A DNA stretch of 6,187 nucleotides, from NCBI GenBank assembly GCA_017472375.1, contig JAFUQL010000078.1, positions 1 through 6,187 on the forward strand, given 5' to 3'. The notes under the pieces were generated by a model, which ran no database searches, had not been told where the DNA came from, and saw only the letters and a list, made by a program, of their open reading frames with translations. Within the stretch, counting starts at the first letter, position 1, and each line of letters starts with the position of its first letter. This document shows positions 4,584 to 6,187 of this stretch, one piece after another. A program made the translations under genes and the position numbers. This stretch comes from Oscillospiraceae bacterium (GTDB lineage Bacteria > Bacillota > Clostridia > Oscillospirales > Ruminococcaceae).

Positions 4584-5281
4584 TCTGCATGGGCATCGAT
4601 TCCGCGGGGCGCACCGCCGGTGTGGCCCTGATGCGGGACGGCGAGCTGCTGTACGACTGCTTCCTCAACGGCGGGCTGTCCCACAGCGAGACCCTGATGG
4701 GCCTCATCGACACCGCCTTCAAGGCCACCGGGCTGACCCCCGCCGACATCGACCTGTACGGCGTGTGCGCCGGGCCGGGCAGCTTCACCGGGCTGCGCAT
4801 CGGGCTGGCCACGGTCAAGGGGCTGGCCTTTGTGAAGGACACCCCCTGTGCCGGCGTGTCCACCCTGGAGGCGCTGGCCGCCTGCCATGCGGGCGAGGGC
4901 ACGGTCATCCCCGCGCTGGACGCCCGCCGGGGCGAGGTGTACTGGGCGGGCTTTGACCTGGACGGCACCCGCCTGACCCCCGACGCCGCCCAGAGCGCCG
5001 CCGCGCTGGAGGAATTTGTGCGGAAATGCAAAAAACCCGCATTTTTTGTTGGTGACGGCGCACGACTGTGTTATAATAGGTATGGTGAGCTGGAGGGCGT
5101 ACTGCCCTGTCCGCCCGCGCTGGGGGTCTCCCGCGCGGTGGGCATCTGCCGGGTGGCTCTGCGGATGCAGGCCGCCGGCGAGACCCTGCCCCCCGAGGCC
5201 CTGCGCCCCGAGTACCTGCGCCTGAGCCAGGCCGAGCGGGAGCGCGCCGAGCGCCTGGCGCGGCAGGCCCCGCAGCCCTGA
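4580..5281 (+). CDS. tsaB: tRNA t6A37 complex protein TsaB
   Basis: TsaB (formerly YeaZ) is the non-catalytic, ASKHA-fold partner that dimerises with TsaD and recruits TsaE for t6A synthesis. The 233-residue product begins MGIDSAGRTAGVAL after a short VIC lead. It contains the family signature AGPGSFTGLRIGLATVKGLAF (64-84), ALDARRGEVYWAGF (112-125), and the usual C-terminal RPEYLRLSQAERE (209-221). The start is GTG 4580, overlapping the tsaE stop as GTGA; GAGGGGG just upstream is well placed, while ATG 4589 is further away than ideal. In many Firmicutes tsaE-tsaB is followed by rimI and tsaD; here rpiB comes next, so tsaD must lie elsewhere. Codons at about 5022-5090 (residues K148 to E170) are unusually AT-rich (TTT TTT GTT GGT, TGT TAT AAT AGG) beside an otherwise GC-ending gene, apparently because a promoter is embedded there. 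Confidence 0.95.
   Translation: MICMGIDSAGRTAGVALMRDGELLYDCFLNGGLSHSETLMGLIDTAFKATGLTPADIDLYGVCAGPGSFTGLRIGLATVKGLAFVKDTPCAGVSTLEALAACHAGEGTVIPALDARRGEVYWAGFDLDGTRLTPDAAQSAAALEEFVRKCKKPAFFVGDGARLCYNRYGELEGVLPCPPALGVSRAVGICRVALRMQAAGETLPPEALRPEYLRLSQAERERAERLARQAPQP
5049..5077 (+). promoter_or_regulatory. Putative promoter inside tsaB for rpiB-upp
   Basis: A perfect -10 TATAAT (5072-5077) is preceded by TGT (extended -10 pattern TGn). TTGGTG (5049-5054, weak -35, first three bases match) lies 17 bases upstream. The predicted start near 5084 gives a leader of about 230 bases to rpiB, running through the end of tsaB. The AT-rich codon patch around it supports selection for something beyond coding. 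Confidence 0.6.
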
Positions 5282-5301
5282 CCACACAAAAAATCAACAT
5301 C

Positions 5302-5307
5302 AGGAGG
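5302..5307 (+). promoter_or_regulatory. Strong ribosome binding site of rpiB
   Basis: AGGAGG, a full anti-16S match, 9 bases before ATG 5317. It is stronger than the sites of its neighbours and lies in the 35-base A-rich gap after tsaB. This fits high, independent translation of rpiB. Confidence 0.8.
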
Positions 5308-5316
5308 TCTCCCCCT

Positions 5317-5763
5317 ATGAACAAGCCCGTTGCACTGGCCGCCGACCACGGCGGTTTTGAGCTGAAGGAAGCCGTCCGGCAGCATCTGGACGAGATCGGC
5401 GTGGCCTACATCGACTACGGCACCACCGACGGCGCTTCCTGCGATTACCCCGACATGGCTCTGCCCGCCTGCGATGCGGTGGTGGCCGGCGAGTGCCGCT
5501 GCGCCCTGCTGTTCTGCGGCACCGGCGTTGGCATCTCCATCGCCGCCAACAAGGTCAAGGGCATCCGCGCCTGCTGCTGCAGCGACGCCTTCAGCGCCGA
5601 GTACACCCGCCGCCACAACGACGCCAACGCCCTGTGCATGGGCGGCCGCGTGGTGGGTGCGGGCCTGGGCATCCTGATGGTGGATGCCTTCCTGAACACC
5701 GAGTTCGAGGGCGGCCGCCACCAGCGCCGCATCGACAAGCTGATGGCCATCGAGACCCGCTGA
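5317..5763 (+). CDS. rpiB: Ribose-5-phosphate isomerase B
   Basis: RpiB interconverts ribose 5-phosphate and ribulose 5-phosphate in the non-oxidative pentose phosphate pathway (RpiB/LacA/LacB fold, cytoplasmic dimer). The 148-residue length is standard. Catalytic and binding residues match the E. coli enzyme with a shift of one: D10 and H11 (AADHGG), C67 in FCGTGVGIS as the catalytic base, T69, H100 and N101 in RRHNDANAL, R111, and R134/R138 in GGRHQRRIDK. The C67/H100 pair and this C-terminal motif favour RpiB over the LacA/LacB galactose isomerases. An allose-phosphate isomerase side activity cannot be judged from sequence. The product is unusually cysteine-rich (9 of 148, including a CCC run at 86-88). 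It lies 35 bases after tsaB and 100 bases before upp; its product feeds PRPP, which Upp uses. Confidence 0.96.
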   Translation: MNKPVALAADHGGFELKEAVRQHLDEIGVAYIDYGTTDGASCDYPDMALPACDAVVAGECRCALLFCGTGVGISIAANKVKGIRACCCSDAFSAEYTRRHNDANALCMGGRVVGAGLGILMVDAFLNTEFEGGRHQRRIDKLMAIETR

Positions 5764-5788
5764 GCCGCCGGCACATTCTTTGTCCGTT

Positions 5789-5812
5789 CGGGTCGGGCCT
5801 GCCGCCCACCCG
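5789..5812 (+). promoter_or_regulatory. Hairpin in the rpiB-upp gap
   Basis: CGGGT (5789-5793) and GGGC (5795-5798), separated by one bulged C, pair with GCCC (5804-5807) and ACCCG (5808-5812) around a 5-base loop, giving nine GC-rich pairs. No T-run follows (the next bases are CCTGATATGC), so it is not a canonical terminator. It may protect the 3' end of rpiB mRNA or lie in the upp leader. No good promoter is seen in the rest of this 100-base gap. Confidence 0.4.
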
Positions 5813-5863
5813 CCTGATATGCTGTAAATTCATCGAAATACTGAAAGATTAGGAGCGATTATC

Positions 5864-6187
5864 ATGAGCAAACAGATGATCCTGGATCACCCCCTGGTAC
5901 AGCACAAGGTCAGCCTGCTGCGCAACAAGGCCACCGGCACCAAGGAGTTCAAGGAGCTGGTGAACGAGCTGGCCACCCTGCTGTGCTACGAGGCCACCCG
6001 CGACCTGCCCCTGGAGGAGGTCGAGATCGAGACCCCCGTGGCCGTGGCCACCACCCATGTGCTGAGCGGCCGCAAGCTGGCCATCGTTCCCATTCTGCGC
6101 GCCGGCCTGGGCATGGTGGACGGCATGCTGGCCCTGCTGCCCGCCGCCAAGGTGGGCCACATCGGCCTGTACCGCAACGAGGAGACC
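5864..6187 (+). CDS. upp: Uracil phosphoribosyltransferase, N-terminal half (cut by window end)
   Basis: Upp converts uracil and PRPP to UMP and pyrophosphate in pyrimidine salvage. The 108 visible residues are about half of the usual 208 or so. They show the typical N-terminus HPLVQHKVSLLRNKATGTKEF (9-29), the segment LATLLCYEATRDL (37-49) and the conserved block IVPILRAGLGMVDGML (74-89), then VGHIGLYRNEET at the window edge. The PRPP-binding DPMLATG-type motif and the uracil-contact region would lie past the end. ATG 5864 has AGGAG (5851-5855) 8 bases ahead. The frame is open with no stop or shift up to base 6187. It follows rpiB in the same direction, a sensible pairing since RpiB product is converted to PRPP. 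Confidence 0.96.
   Translation, partial: MSKQMILDHPLVQHKVSLLRNKATGTKEFKELVNELATLLCYEATRDLPLEEVEIETPVAVATTHVLSGRKLAIVPILRAGLGMVDGMLALLPAAKVGHIGLYRNEET

Noticed and set aside
4439..5287. 282-codon minus-strand frame opposite tsaB
   Set aside because: Gly/Ala/Gln-rich antisense shadow of tsaE/tsaB with no ribosome binding site or family resemblance.
5795..5842. Promoter for upp in the rpiB-upp gap (TGA TATGCT at 5815-5823, or AATACT at 5837-5842)
   Set aside because: The -10 matches are only 4 of 6 and no -35-like hexamer lies 16-18 bases upstream, unlike the clear promoters elsewhere in the window.

Overview
The window reads as chromosomal housekeeping DNA from a GC-rich, low-oxygen Firmicute. 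My best guess is the Oscillospiraceae/Ruminococcaceae (Faecalibacterium, Gemmiger or Subdoligranulum-like). That placement is inference from gene content, strong AGGAGG-type ribosome binding sites, sigma-A-type promoters and GC-rich codon use; no marker gene here fixes the genus. I found no mobile element with a transposase, no CRISPR array, no rRNA or tRNA and no defence system.

Layout. Bases 1-74 lie 3' of ruvB and begin inside a GC-rich palindrome. Bases 75-2249 on the minus strand hold a compact ruvC-ruvA-ruvB operon for Holliday-junction processing, read from a good promoter at 2313-2341. Bases 2342-2780 contain no convincing gene. They hold inverted repeats, including a 65-base near-perfect palindrome related to the one at base 1, then the terminator of the next gene and a pair of short direct repeats. 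Bases 2781-3965 (minus) encode a RodA/FtsW-type SEDS peptidoglycan polymerase with a structured-looking 5' leader. At about 4070-4121 a compact divergent control region drives rodA leftwards and a tsaE-tsaB-rpiB-upp gene string rightwards. The two promoters appear to share one self-complementary -35 hexamer. tsaE and tsaB (4-base overlap) belong to the tRNA t6A37 pathway, rpiB to the pentose phosphate pathway, and upp (cut by the window end) to uracil salvage.

How the genes work together. RuvA and RuvB form the branch-migration motor and RuvC resolves the junction. RodA polymerises glycan strands during growth. TsaE and TsaB support t6A synthesis by TsaD, which is not in the window. RpiB supplies ribose 5-phosphate, the precursor of the PRPP used by Upp, so rpiB and upp are metabolically linked. 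An apparent promoter inside the 3' part of tsaB, in a patch of atypical AT-rich codons, could uncouple rpiB-upp from tsaEB.

Most notable observations: (1) the shared palindromic -35 element with symmetric 17-base spacers; (2) a C-terminal QLSLF tail on RuvB that matches the beta-sliding-clamp binding consensus; (3) the promoter embedded in tsaB; (4) the related palindromic intergenic elements; (5) a possible structured leader RNA on rodA. No wholly new system is evident.
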